DNA from: Schlegelella_A sp036263655
GTDB lineage: Bacteria; Pseudomonadota; Gammaproteobacteria; Burkholderiales; Burkholderiaceae_C
Assembly: GCA_036263655.1 (NCBI GenBank)
Contig: DATAGP010000037.1
Span: forward strand, 1-64,000
Direction of reading: 5' to 3'
DNA: 64,000 nt
Part shown: positions 16,673 through 24,869 of the stretch, piece after piece
How the letters are laid out: each line of letters starts with the position of its first letter
Position numbering within the stretch: position 1 is the stretch's first letter
Translations under genes and position numbers: made by a program
Notes under the pieces: model-generated
Told to the model about the DNA's origin: nothing
The model's input: the letters and a program-made list of their open reading frames with translations, nothing else
Database searches by the model: none

Positions 16673-19660
16673 ATGACGGTCTGCTTGCGCTTGCTCGGCT
16701 CACCGACTCTCGAGCATGCGGGCGAGCTGCGGCCGCTGGCCTTCGAACGGCGCAACCAGCTGCTCGCCTACCTGGCGCTCAAGCAGTCGTGGGTCACGCG
16801 GGCCGAGCTCGCGCACCTGCTGTGGCCGGAGCTCGAGGACCGGCTCGCGTACACCAACCTGCGCAAGATCCTGTTTCGCCTGCAGGCGCTGCCCTGGTCC
16901 GACCGGATCGAGACGCAGGTCGGCGCGCTCCGCTTCCAGGTCGCCACCGACGTCGTCGACTTCGAGACCGCCCTTCGCGAGCAGCGCCTGGCGGATGCGC
17001 TGGCGCTTCGCCGCGGCGAGGTCCTGGCCGGCTTCGACGACGACGCCAACGAGGCCTGGACAAGTTGGCTCGGCTTCGAGCGCGACCGGCTGCGCGTCGC
17101 CTGGCGACAGGCCGCCCTGGAGCGGCTCGGTGCCGACATCGACCCGGCCGAGGGCGTCGAGCTCTCGGCGCGGCTGCTCGAGTCCGACCCCCTCGACGAA
17201 GCGGCGCTGCGCAGGCACATGGCCTGGCTCGGCCGATCCGGCCAGGCGGCGCAGGGTCGCTTGGCCTATCGCGACTTCGTGGCGCGCCTGCGAAGCGAGC
17301 TCGGCATGGCTCCGAGCGCCGAGCTGGCAGCCCTGCACGACTCGCTGGGCACCGCGTCGGCGCCCTTGCCGCCTGCGGCCACAGCGAAAGCCCGCGGGCC
17401 GGTCGAGGACGGCTTCGTCGGCCGCCAGGTCGAGCTGCGCCGGATCGCCGCACGCCTGGCGCAGGACGACTGCCGCCTGCTCTGCCTGACCGGACCCGGC
17501 GGGATCGGCAAGACGCGGCTGGCCCAGCGCGCGCTGCACGAGCTCGCGCCAGCCTTCGCCGACGGCGCGTTCTTCATCCCGCTGGAGGACGTCGCCGATG
17601 CTGCCGAGCTCGCCGCACGGCTGGCGCGCGAGATCGACGTCCGGCCGGCCGGCGGCCGCGACCTGCTCGAGCAGGTCATCGATGCCTTGCGCGGCCGCGA
17701 GATGCTGCTCGTCCTCGACAACTTCGAGCAGCTCGCCGCCGCGGCGCCGGTGCTGCAGACGCTGCTCGAGGCGTGCCCGCGCCTCAAGCTCCTCGTCACC
17801 TCGCGAGTGCGACTGGGCATCGCGCTCGAGTGGCTGCTGCCGCTCGAAGGCCTGCCCTCGCCCGAGCTGGAAGACGCCGACCGCATCGAGGCCTTCGACG
17901 CCGTGCGCCTGTTCGTGAACGCGGCGCACCGGGTCGAGCCGGCGCTGATCGCGAGCAGCGAGGCTGCCGCGATCGTCGAGATCTGCGCCCTGGTCGAAGG
18001 GCTGCCGCTGGCGCTGGAGCTGGCGGCGGCGTGGACGCGGGTGCTCTCGTGCCAGTCGATCGCCGCCGAGCTCCGCCTCGGCACCGAGCTGCTGCGCGCC
18101 GACGATGCCGGCCGGCCGGCCCGGCACGCCAGCGTCGACGTCGTCTTCGACCATTCCTGGCAGCTGCTGAGCCCGGCCGAGCGCGAGGCGCTGGCACGCC
18201 TGTCGGTCTTCCGCGGCGGCTTCTCGGCCGATGCGGCCCGGGCCGTCGCCGGCGCCTCGCTGCCGGTGCTGGGCGCGCTCGCCGACAAGTCGCTGCTGCG
18301 CAAGGAAGGCGACCGCATCCACTTGCATCCCCTGGTGCAGCAGCTGGCCAGCGCACGGCTCGGCGACGGCGACGCGCGCGCGTCGGCGGAGGAAGCGCAC
18401 GCGTCCCACTTCCATCGCATGCTGCGGCAGCTGCGCGAGCCGACCGAGAAAGGCGAGCGCGAGGCGCTGCGCCAGGTCGAGACCGAGTTCGAGAACTGCC
18501 GCGTTGCCTGGCGCTGGGCCGCTCAGCACGGCAGCGCCCAGCTGCTGCGCAAGAGCGCGGAAGCGATGGTCCAGTACTGCGACTACCAGGGCCGCCTGGA
18601 TGCCGCCATGGGCCTCGTTGGCGAGGCCCTCGAGGCGCTCGCCGAGCCAGCCGACCCGTCGCTCGAGGCCTTGCTGCTCAGCAAGACGGCGCACCTGCAC
18701 TACCGCCTGAACCGCTACGGCGAGGCCCAGGCCGACGCGCATCGTGCGCTGGCGCTGGCCGGCAGCCGCGGCGACGTCGAGACGCGCCTGACCTGCCTGA
18801 AGGTGCTCGGCGGCTGCAACCTGCGGCTCGGCCGGCACGCCGAAGCGAAGCGCCACTATCGGCAGGCGCTCCAGCTCGGACCGGCGCACACGAATCCGCG
18901 CAACGCGGCGACCATGACCGATCACCTCGCCCTGGTCGAGAAGGCCACCGGCGACTACGACGCGGCCCTCCGGCTGACGCTCGACGCGCTGGCGCAGCAC
19001 CGGCGCATCGGCGATGCCGGCGCCGAGGCGCTCTGCCTCAACAACCTCGGCGCCCTCTACCTCGACCGCGAGGAGTACGAGTCGGCGCGCGCCCATGTCC
19101 GCGAGGCGCTCGCGATCTGCGACCGGCACGGCATCGCCAGCACGCGCGCCTACCTGCTCGCGAACCTGGCCGAGATCGCCGTCAACACCGAGGACAACGC
19201 CGCGGCCGAGGCGTATGCCGCGCAGGCGCTGCAGCTCGCCGAGGCGACCGCCAACCGCGCCGTGGCGTGCTGGATGCGGCTGCAGACCGCGCGCCTCGCC
19301 GCTCGGCGCCGCGACCTCGCGGCGGCACGCGGCGAGCTTGCGGCCGCGCTGACCCTGGCCAGCGCCATCGGCATCCCCAACCTCCTGCAGTCCGGCACGA
19401 TCGTCCTGGCGGAGGTCCTCAAGGCGCAGGGCGAGCCGCACTGCGGGCGTCGCCTGCTGACCTTGCTGGCGGCGCTGCCCGACCTGCATCCGCAGCTGCG
19501 CCGCCCGCTGCAGCGCTCGCTCGACGCGTGGGAGCCGGCCGCGGCCGAGCCGGCGCAGCCCGGCCACTCGCTTTCGCTGGAGGAAGTGGTCCACCGCGCC
19601 GTGGTCGAGGCGCCGCTCGCGCACGCTCCGCTCATCGCCGTCCTGCGCGCAGGGCGCTGA
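16673..19660 (+). CDS. SARP/AfsR-like transcriptional regulator with NTPase and TPR domains
   Basis: A 995-residue multidomain regulator. The N terminus (LRLLGSPTLEHAGELRPL..., RAELAHLLWPELEDRLAYTNLRKILFRL) is the winged-helix DNA-binding domain of the SARP family. It is followed by the bacterial transcriptional activation domain (to about residue 230). A STAND-type NTPase follows, with Walker A GPGGIGKT at 274-281 and Walker B MLLVLDN near 344-350, then a region resembling LuxR/MalT-type regulators. The C-terminal half is TPR repeats (AEAKRHYRQALQLGP, EALCLNNLGALYLDREEYESA) that probably sense a ligand or partner. No LuxR HTH is at the C terminus. The hydrolase gene 95 bases downstream is a likely target or partner; the signal is unknown. 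Confidence 0.85.
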   Translation: MTVCLRLLGSPTLEHAGELRPLAFERRNQLLAYLALKQSWVTRAELAHLLWPELEDRLAYTNLRKILFRLQALPWSDRIETQVGALRFQVATDVVDFETALREQRLADALALRRGEVLAGFDDDANEAWTSWLGFERDRLRVAWRQAALERLGADIDPAEGVELSARLLESDPLDEAALRRHMAWLGRSGQAAQGRLAYRDFVARLRSELGMAPSAELAALHDSLGTASAPLPPAATAKARGPVEDGFVGRQVELRRIAARLAQDDCRLLCLTGPGGIGKTRLAQRALHELAPAFADGAFFIPLEDVADAAELAARLAREIDVRPAGGRDLLEQVIDALRGREMLLVLDNFEQLAAAAPVLQTLLEACPRLKLLVTSRVRLGIALEWLLPLEGLPSPELEDADRIEAFDAVRLFVNAAHRVEPALIASSEAAAIVEICALVEGLPLALELAAAWTRVLSCQSIAAELRLGTELLRADDAGRPARHASVDVVFDHSWQLLSPAEREALARLSVFRGGFSADAARAVAGASLPVLGALADKSLLRKEGDRIHLHPLVQQLASARLGDGDARASAEEAHASHFHRMLRQLREPTEKGEREALRQVETEFENCRVAWRWAAQHGSAQLLRKSAEAMVQYCDYQGRLDAAMGLVGEALEALAEPADPSLEALLLSKTAHLHYRLNRYGEAQADAHRALALAGSRGDVETRLTCLKVLGGCNLRLGRHAEAKRHYRQALQLGPAHTNPRNAATMTDHLALVEKATGDYDAALRLTLDALAQHRRIGDAGAEALCLNNLGALYLDREEYESARAHVREALAICDRHGIASTRAYLLANLAEIAVNTEDNAAAEAYAAQALQLAEATANRAVACWMRLQTARLAARRRDLAAARGELAAALTLASAIGIPNLLQSGTIVLAEVLKAQGEPHCGRRLLTLLAALPDLHPQLRRPLQRSLDAWEPAAAEPAQPGHSLSLEEVVHRAVVEAPLAHAPLIAVLRAGR

Positions 19661-19755
19661 GCCAGGCAGGCGCGGCCAGGCCTCCGGTCGCACCGGCCGC
19701 GGAACGCCCGTGCAACGCAGGCGCTCGCAAAGTTCGTCCACGAAAGGACGAACCC

Positions 19756-20616
19756 ATGACCGCTTCACGCCCCCTCGTTCTCCTGCTGCACTCAAGCGCC
19801 AGCTCGGCACGGCAGTGGGACAGCCTCGTCGCCCAGCTGGAGCCCCGCTTCCGCGTCCATGCCCTGGACCTGCACGGCCACGGCAAGCGCTCCGCCTGGC
19901 GCGGCCCCGGATCGCCCATGCTTGCCGACGAAGCCGCGCTCGCGCTCGCGCCGCTGCTCGAGCACGGCGGCCGCGCCCACGTGGTCGGCCATTCCTACGG
20001 CGGCGCCGTTGCGCTCAAGCTCGCCACCATCGCGCCGGGCCTCGTGCGCAGCGTGCTCGCCTACGAGCCGGTGCTGTTCCGGTGGGTGTTCTCGGACGGC
20101 GGCATGCACGGCCCGGCGCGCGACGTCCTGGCGACGGTCGAGTTCATGGCCGAGCGCTTCGAGCGAGGCGATTCCGCCGGCGCGGCGCGGCGCTTCGTCG
20201 AATTCTGGTCCGGCACCGGCGCCTGGGACGCGCTGCCGGCCGGAGCGCAGCAGAAGATCGTCGAGCGGATGGCTGCGGTGCGCGCTCAGTTCGACGCCCT
20301 CTTCCACGACCCGCTCGGGCCGGCGCAGCTCCTGCGTGCGGGTGTGCCCCTCACCTTCCTGTCGGGCGCCGAGACGGTGGCGGTGACGCGTCGCCTGGCC
20401 GAGCTCTATCGCCTCGCCCTGCCCCGCGCCCGGCACGAGGTGCTCGCCGGGATGGGGCACATGGGACCGATCACGCATGCCGCGGCGGTCAACGCCCGCA
20501 TCGTCGAGCACCTCGAAGCCCACGCGGTCAGCGCGCCGGCCCGGCCGTCTTCGCGCCCGAACCCGCCCGCGGCCCGCCTTGGGCATGGATGCGCAAGGAC
20601 GTCGACTCCGGCTTAG
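19756..20616 (+). CDS. Alpha/beta-fold hydrolase
   Basis: A 286-residue soluble alpha/beta hydrolase. The opening LVLLLHSSASSARQWDSL supplies the oxyanion region, the nucleophile elbow is GHSYGG (Ser80), and the catalytic His is probably H235 in GMGHMGPIT. The acid position after strand 7 reads FLSGAET, so E206 may stand in for the usual Asp. The last ~35 residues are Pro/Arg-rich and without family resemblance. The start has AGGACG upstream. It follows the SARP-type regulator in the same direction, so that regulator may control it. The substrate is unknown; esterases, epoxide hydrolases and C-C hydrolases share this fold. Confidence 0.82.
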   Translation: MTASRPLVLLLHSSASSARQWDSLVAQLEPRFRVHALDLHGHGKRSAWRGPGSPMLADEAALALAPLLEHGGRAHVVGHSYGGAVALKLATIAPGLVRSVLAYEPVLFRWVFSDGGMHGPARDVLATVEFMAERFERGDSAGAARRFVEFWSGTGAWDALPAGAQQKIVERMAAVRAQFDALFHDPLGPAQLLRAGVPLTFLSGAETVAVTRRLAELYRLALPRARHEVLAGMGHMGPITHAAAVNARIVEHLEAHAVSAPARPSSRPNPPAARLGHGCARTSTPA

Positions 20617-20693
20617 CATCGTTTCCGCGCCGCGCGTGCGTCGATCGCACCTCGCCGGACTGATCCGGCCGCCGCCGGCAAGGAAAGGCACCC

Positions 20694-21146
20694 GTGACGA
20701 CTCCCTATCGCAAGACGGCCGAGGCCGTGGCCCGGCTGACGCCCGAGCAGTACCGCGTGACGCAGCAGAACGCGACCGAGTACCCCGGCACCGGCGAGTA
20801 CCTCGACAACCACGAGCCCGGCATCTACGTCGACGTCGTCTCCGGCGAGCCGCTGTTCGCGTCGTCGGACAAGTTCGAGTCCGGCTGCGGCTGGCCGAGC
20901 TTCACCAAGCCGATCGAGCCGGCGAACGTCAGCGAGCTGCGCGACGTCTCGCACGGCATGGTGCGCACCGAGGTGCGCTCGCTGCACGGCGACAGCCACC
21001 TCGGCCACGTGTTCGAGGACGGGCCGCGCGACCGCGGCGGGCTGCGCTACTGCATCAACTCGGCGTCGCTTCGCTTCGTCCATCGCGACGACATGGAAGC
21101 GCAGGGCTACGGCGCCTACATCGACCAGGTGGAGAACAGGAAATGA
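20694..21146 (+). CDS. msrB: Peptide-methionine (R)-S-oxide reductase, zinc-free form
   Basis: A 150-residue MsrB, which reduces the R epimer of methionine sulfoxide in proteins. The catalytic Cys is C120 in RYCINSASLRF; C65 in SGCGWPSF could resolve the sulfenic acid. The two CxxC pairs that bind structural zinc in many MsrBs are absent: the usual CxxCG-x-LF position reads YVDVVSGEPLF. This is therefore the zinc-free form, a known class. The start is GTG at 20694 with AAGGAAAG upstream. It overlaps msrA by four bases (ATGA), so the two are translationally coupled and repair both epimers together. No signal peptide; cytoplasmic. Confidence 0.95.
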   Translation: MTTPYRKTAEAVARLTPEQYRVTQQNATEYPGTGEYLDNHEPGIYVDVVSGEPLFASSDKFESGCGWPSFTKPIEPANVSELRDVSHGMVRTEVRSLHGDSHLGHVFEDGPRDRGGLRYCINSASLRFVHRDDMEAQGYGAYIDQVENRK

Positions 21147-21667
21147 CGACCACGACCACGAACCGCACCGAACGCGCCGTCCTCGCCGGCGGCTGCTTCT
21201 GGGGCATGCAGGACCTCATCCGGCGCATGAAGGGCGTCGTGTCGACGCGCGTCGGCTACTCGGGCGGCGACGTGCCGAACGCGACCTACCGCCGTCACGG
21301 CACGCACGCCGAGGCGATCGAGATCGTCTTCGACCCGGAGCAGCTGAGCTTCCGCGAGCTGCTCGAGTTCTTCTTCCAGATCCACGACCCGACGACGAAG
21401 AACCGGCAGGGCAACGACGTCGGCATGAGCTACCGCTCGGCGATCTTCTACACCAGCGAGGAGCAGAAGCGGGTCGCCGAGGACACCATCGCCGACGTCG
21501 AGGCGTCCGGCCTGTGGCCGGGCCGCGTCGTCACCGAGCTGGCGCCGGTCGGCCCCTTCTGGGAAGCCGAGCCGGAGCACCAGGACTACCTCGAGCGCAT
21601 CCCCAACGGCTACACCTGCCACTACGTGCGGCCCGGCTGGAAGCTGCCGCGCCGGCAGGCGGCATGA
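21143..21667 (+). CDS. msrA: Peptide-methionine (S)-S-oxide reductase
   Basis: A 174-residue MsrA, which reduces the S epimer of methionine sulfoxide. The active-site motif GGCFWG (Cys18) lies at the N terminus, and the GYSGG, HAEAIEIVFDP, FFQIHDPTT and WEAEPEHQDYLE segments are conserved. Its start overlaps the msrB stop and its stop overlaps the next gene's start, both as ATGA, so three proteins are made from one coupled message. Cytoplasmic, no signal peptide. Confidence 0.96.
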   Translation: MTTTTTNRTERAVLAGGCFWGMQDLIRRMKGVVSTRVGYSGGDVPNATYRRHGTHAEAIEIVFDPEQLSFRELLEFFFQIHDPTTKNRQGNDVGMSYRSAIFYTSEEQKRVAEDTIADVEASGLWPGRVVTELAPVGPFWEAEPEHQDYLERIPNGYTCHYVRPGWKLPRRQAA

Positions 21668-22617
21668 GCGCGACGGCGCCTGTCTTCGAGGTCCTGCCGC
21701 GCGACCTGTCCCCCTACCGCGCCGGCAACACCGGCATCGACTACGTGCATCGCTTCGATTCGGGCCGGCCGGGGCCGCACGTCCTCATCAATGCGCTGAC
21801 GCACGGCAACGAGTTCTGCGGCATGGTCGCCGTGTGCCACCTGCTCGACAGCGGCGTGCGTCCGCGCATCGGCACCCTGACGCTGAGCTTCGCCAACGTC
21901 GCCGCGTACGAGACCTTCGACCGCGCCCAGCCGTTCGAGAGCCGGCTCATCACCCACAACCTCAACCGCGTCTGGTCCAGCGCCTGGCTGGATGGCAACG
22001 AGGACAGCGTCGAGCTCAGACGCGCCCGCGCCATGCGTCCGGCGGTCGCGGCGGCCGACCACATCCTCGACATCCACTCGACGAGCCAGGACGTCGTGCC
22101 GTTCTGGGTCTACCCGGCGTTCGAGCGCAACGTCGCCGTCGCCTCCGCCTTGCCGCGGCCGAACGTCCACCTCGTCATGCCGGCGGGCCTCGGCTCCGGC
22201 ACGCCGCTCATCCAGCACGGCGCGCACGGCCTCGCCGCCGGCGGCGCCGGCGCCGCCCTGGTGGTCGAGTGCGGCCAGCACTTCAGGCAGGCGAGCGCCG
22301 AGCTGGCCCAGGAGGTGGCGCTCGACTTCCTCGGCCACTTCGGGCTCATCGAGCGTCCCGTCGCGCCGCCCCCCGAGACGCGCCGCTTCGAGCTGCTCCG
22401 CACGCACGTGATCCAGGACGCGAGCTTCGCCTTCGTCCGGCCGCTCGTCGGCTTCGAGACCTTCGCCAAGGACGAGCTCATCGCCACCGACGGGGCGCTC
22501 GAGATCCGCGCGCCGTGCGACGAATGCACCGTGTTCATGCCGGCCCGCAAAGCGATCGTCGGCCGCGAGGGCGTCTACCTGACGCGGCCCGTGCCGGGCG
22601 CGGGCGGCGCGGGCTAG
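21664..22617 (+). CDS. Succinylglutamate desuccinylase/aspartoacylase-family zinc hydrolase
   Basis: A 317-residue M14-like metallo-deacylase. The first zinc ligands are H47 and E50 in THGNE, the third is H138 in DIHST, and E202 in VVECGQH is the probable catalytic acid-base. The NLNRVW segment fits the substrate carboxylate-binding Arg. Family members remove acyl groups from N-acyl amino acids, such as succinylglutamate or N-acetylaspartate. Coupling to msrA (ATGA overlap) suggests a role with protein or amino-acid repair, perhaps releasing amino acids from damaged N-acyl forms, but this is inference. Length is normal for the family. Confidence 0.85.
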   Translation: MSATAPVFEVLPRDLSPYRAGNTGIDYVHRFDSGRPGPHVLINALTHGNEFCGMVAVCHLLDSGVRPRIGTLTLSFANVAAYETFDRAQPFESRLITHNLNRVWSSAWLDGNEDSVELRRARAMRPAVAAADHILDIHSTSQDVVPFWVYPAFERNVAVASALPRPNVHLVMPAGLGSGTPLIQHGAHGLAAGGAGAALVVECGQHFRQASAELAQEVALDFLGHFGLIERPVAPPPETRRFELLRTHVIQDASFAFVRPLVGFETFAKDELIATDGALEIRAPCDECTVFMPARKAIVGREGVYLTRPVPGAGGAG

Positions 22618-22648
22618 AACGCCTCCGGCCAGCCTCGTGGCCTCGGCC

Positions 22649-22672
22649 CGCGTGCGCGAGCTTTCGCACGCG
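22649..22672. terminator. Hairpin between convergent deacylase and beta-lactamase-like genes
   Basis: An 8-bp perfect stem, CGCGTGCG (22649-22656) with CGCACGCG (22665-22672), and an 8-base loop lie between the stop at 22617 and the opposite-strand stop at 22674. The position suits a shared terminator. There is a short TTT in the loop but no T-tail. Confidence 0.45.
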
Positions 22673-22673
22673 C

Positions 22674-23741
22674 TCAGCGAGGCGCCGCCAGCACCGTCTG
22701 GCTGATCGCCTGCCCGACGCGCTTCAGCACGGTGCCGGCCTCACGCTGCTCGTCAAGATCCGCGGTGCAGGCGGCGACGACGATCGCCCTCGCCCCGCCG
22801 CCCTCCGGCGCGATCGCTCCGGCGTGGCAGGCGCGCAGGTACTGCGTGCCCGTCTTGTGGATGAACGAGACGCTGCGCGGCAGGCCGGCCTGCAGGCGGT
22901 AGTTGGTGTAGATGCCGAGCTTCATGTGCGCGAACAGGCGCTCGGTGCTCGCCGGCGAGAGCAGCTGGCCGCGGACCAGCTTCTCCAGCATCGCGGCGTA
23001 GGCCTCGAGCGTCGCCGAGTTGCGGCGCGTGCGGTAGTAGCGGTCGTAGGCTTCGCCGATGGTCTTCGCGCGCAGCTCGCCGGCGGGCCTGCCGACGGCG
23101 CGCCGCACCGCCTCGACGCGCTCCGGCCCGAGCGGCGCCGCGGCGATGCGCACCAGCGCGTCGTTCGACAGCTCGCGCGCGGCCGGGTGGATCTCGGCAT
23201 AGACATCGCGGCGGATGGCGGCGAAGTCGGTGAGCTCGCCGACGCCGGCGGCGCCGAGGGCAGCACGGGCGCTCTCGTTCAGGCGCCCCACCCCGACGCG
23301 CCGGATCAGCATGTTGGCCGCCGTGTTGTCGCTGTCGCCGAGCATCCGCTTGAGGAGCGCGTCGATCGTGTAGCGGGTGCCGACGGGTTGCCACACGAGC
23401 TGGCCGGCCTCGATCCGGTCGGCGGCGGCGAGGCTCACGACATCGCCGAGGCGCAGCGCACCGGCGTCGACCTCCTGCAGCACGGCGATCGCCACCATCA
23501 CCTTGACGGTCGAGCCCAGATACCAGAACGCGTCGCCGCCGTGACTCATGGTCTCGCCGCTGCCGAGATCGCGGACGTAGAGGCCGAGCCGGCCCGGCGT
23601 CTCGCCGTCGACCCGCACGACCGCCGTCTGCAGCGCCTCGCTCCAGCCGGCGGCACGCGCCGCCTCAGCGCCGAGGAGAAGCAGGCACAGCGCCAGGCTG
23701 GCGAAGCGACAACGCCGGCGGCGCGGGGCACGAGGAAGCAT
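22674..23741 (-). CDS. Class A beta-lactamase-like serine hydrolase, copy 2
   Basis: A 355-residue secreted protein: an Arg-rich start, a signal peptide (ASLALCLLLLGAEAARAA) and a class A beta-lactamase-like domain. Its motifs are S77-T-V-K80, S137-D-N139 and a C-terminal HKTGT. I do not see a clear omega-loop ExxLN glutamate for deacylation, so it may be a penicillin-interactive or peptidoglycan-related protein rather than a lactamase. ATG at 23741 is chosen because GGAG lies seven bases upstream; a TTG at 23747 has none. Its first 77 bases overlap the end of the related upstream gene. It is similar along its length to that neighbour, indicating a tandem duplication. Confidence 0.82.
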   Translation of the reverse strand: MLPRAPRRRRCRFASLALCLLLLGAEAARAAGWSEALQTAVVRVDGETPGRLGLYVRDLGSGETMSHGGDAFWYLGSTVKVMVAIAVLQEVDAGALRLGDVVSLAAADRIEAGQLVWQPVGTRYTIDALLKRMLGDSDNTAANMLIRRVGVGRLNESARAALGAAGVGELTDFAAIRRDVYAEIHPAARELSNDALVRIAAAPLGPERVEAVRRAVGRPAGELRAKTIGEAYDRYYRTRRNSATLEAYAAMLEKLVRGQLLSPASTERLFAHMKLGIYTNYRLQAGLPRSVSFIHKTGTQYLRACHAGAIAPEGGGARAIVVAACTADLDEQREAGTVLKRVGQAISQTVLAAPR

Positions 23742-24861
23742 CGGCAACTCCGGAGGTCATCAGGCCCGACCGGCAGAGCGCCAGCCCGACCTGCATCAGC
23801 GTCCATTCGGCGCGCTCGAGCGACGCCTCGTCGCGGGTGCAGGCGACGACGACGGCGCGGCGCTCGCCACCTGCCTCGCGCCAGCGCACGAGGCCGCCGT
23901 CGCAGACGCGGCGCCGCTGCGTGCCCGTCTTGTGCGCCAGGCGTGCGGTCTTCGGCAGGCCGGCCATGAGCCGGTGCGTGCCGGTCGCGACTCGCTCCAT
24001 GACGCCGAGCAGGTACTCGGTGGACGACGCCGACAGCGCCTTGCCGTCGGCCAGCATGGCGAGCAGGTCGGCGTAGGCGTCGAGGCGGCCGGAGTTGAGG
24101 CCGCTCGCGTAGTAGGCGTCATACGCCGCGTCGACGGTCGGCACGAGGCGGCGCGCTTCGGGCACGTCGACGAGCTGGTGCAGGATCTGCAGGCGCTCGG
24201 CGTCCGAGCGCGCGTGCCGCAGCAGCAGCAGGTCGTTGCCGGTGAGCCGCTCGACGCCGGGCACGAGGTTGCCGTAGACCAGCCGCCGCACCTCGCCGAG
24301 CGTGGTGATGCGCTGCAGCCCTTCGGGCACGAGCGAACGGACGAGCGCGTTCACCTCGGCCAGGCCGACCAGCCCGATCAGCATGTCGGTGGCGGTGTTG
24401 TCACTGTGCACGATCATCTGCTCGAGCAGGGTGCGGATGGCGAGCGAGCTGCCGACCGGCGCCAGCTGGGTCGTGCCGGCGCCGTCGACGAGGTCGGACG
24501 CGCGCAGCGTCAGCCGGGTGTCGAGGCCGTACTGCCCTTGCTCGACGCCGCGCATCACGGCGATCGCGATCGGCACCTTGACCATCGAGGCGAGGTACCA
24601 GCGCTGGTCGGCGCGGTGCGAGACCGAGGCGCCCGTGTCGAGGTCGCGCACGTGCACGCCGAGGCGGGCGCGCTGCTGGCGGTCGATGGCGGCGAGATCG
24701 CGCTTCAGCTTTGCCGTCCAGTCGGCGGGCGGCGGCGACTGCGCCGCGGCCGGGCCGATCGAGGCGAGCATGGCCACGACGGCCGCGACGGCGCTGCAGG
24801 CGCCGCGCGCGCTTCGACGCAGAGCGTTCTGGAGAAGCAACGGCACGCCGCGTGCGATCAC
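23665..24861 (-). CDS. Class A beta-lactamase-like serine hydrolase, copy 1
   Basis: A 398-residue paralogue of the next gene, also secreted (signal ending ...SIGPAAAQS). It has S92-M-V-K95, S153-D-N155 and HKTGT, the three class A motif boxes. As in its neighbour the EPELN-type omega loop is not evident (the region reads LVPGVERLTGNDLL). The start is uncertain: GTG at 24861, eight bases after the selO stop, gives the best operon spacing, and no ATG is available before the signal peptide. The last 25 codons run into the next gene's signal peptide in another frame and lack family resemblance, which suggests the original stop was lost and the gene reads on. Confidence 0.8.
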   Translation of the reverse strand: MIARGVPLLLQNALRRSARGACSAVAAVVAMLASIGPAAAQSPPPADWTAKLKRDLAAIDRQQRARLGVHVRDLDTGASVSHRADQRWYLASMVKVPIAIAVMRGVEQGQYGLDTRLTLRASDLVDGAGTTQLAPVGSSLAIRTLLEQMIVHSDNTATDMLIGLVGLAEVNALVRSLVPEGLQRITTLGEVRRLVYGNLVPGVERLTGNDLLLLRHARSDAERLQILHQLVDVPEARRLVPTVDAAYDAYYASGLNSGRLDAYADLLAMLADGKALSASSTEYLLGVMERVATGTHRLMAGLPKTARLAHKTGTQRRRVCDGGLVRWREAGGERRAVVVACTRDEASLERAEWTLMQVGLALCRSGLMTSGVADASSCPAPPALSLRQPGAVPASPRR

Positions 24862-24869
24862 GTCGCCGC

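Noticed and set aside
16618..20616. One 1332-residue frame covering the SARP gene in another frame and fusing to the hydrolase
   Set aside because: Only its last 286 codons (from 19756) look like a real protein; the earlier part is Arg/Ala-rich read-through of the regulator gene in the wrong frame.
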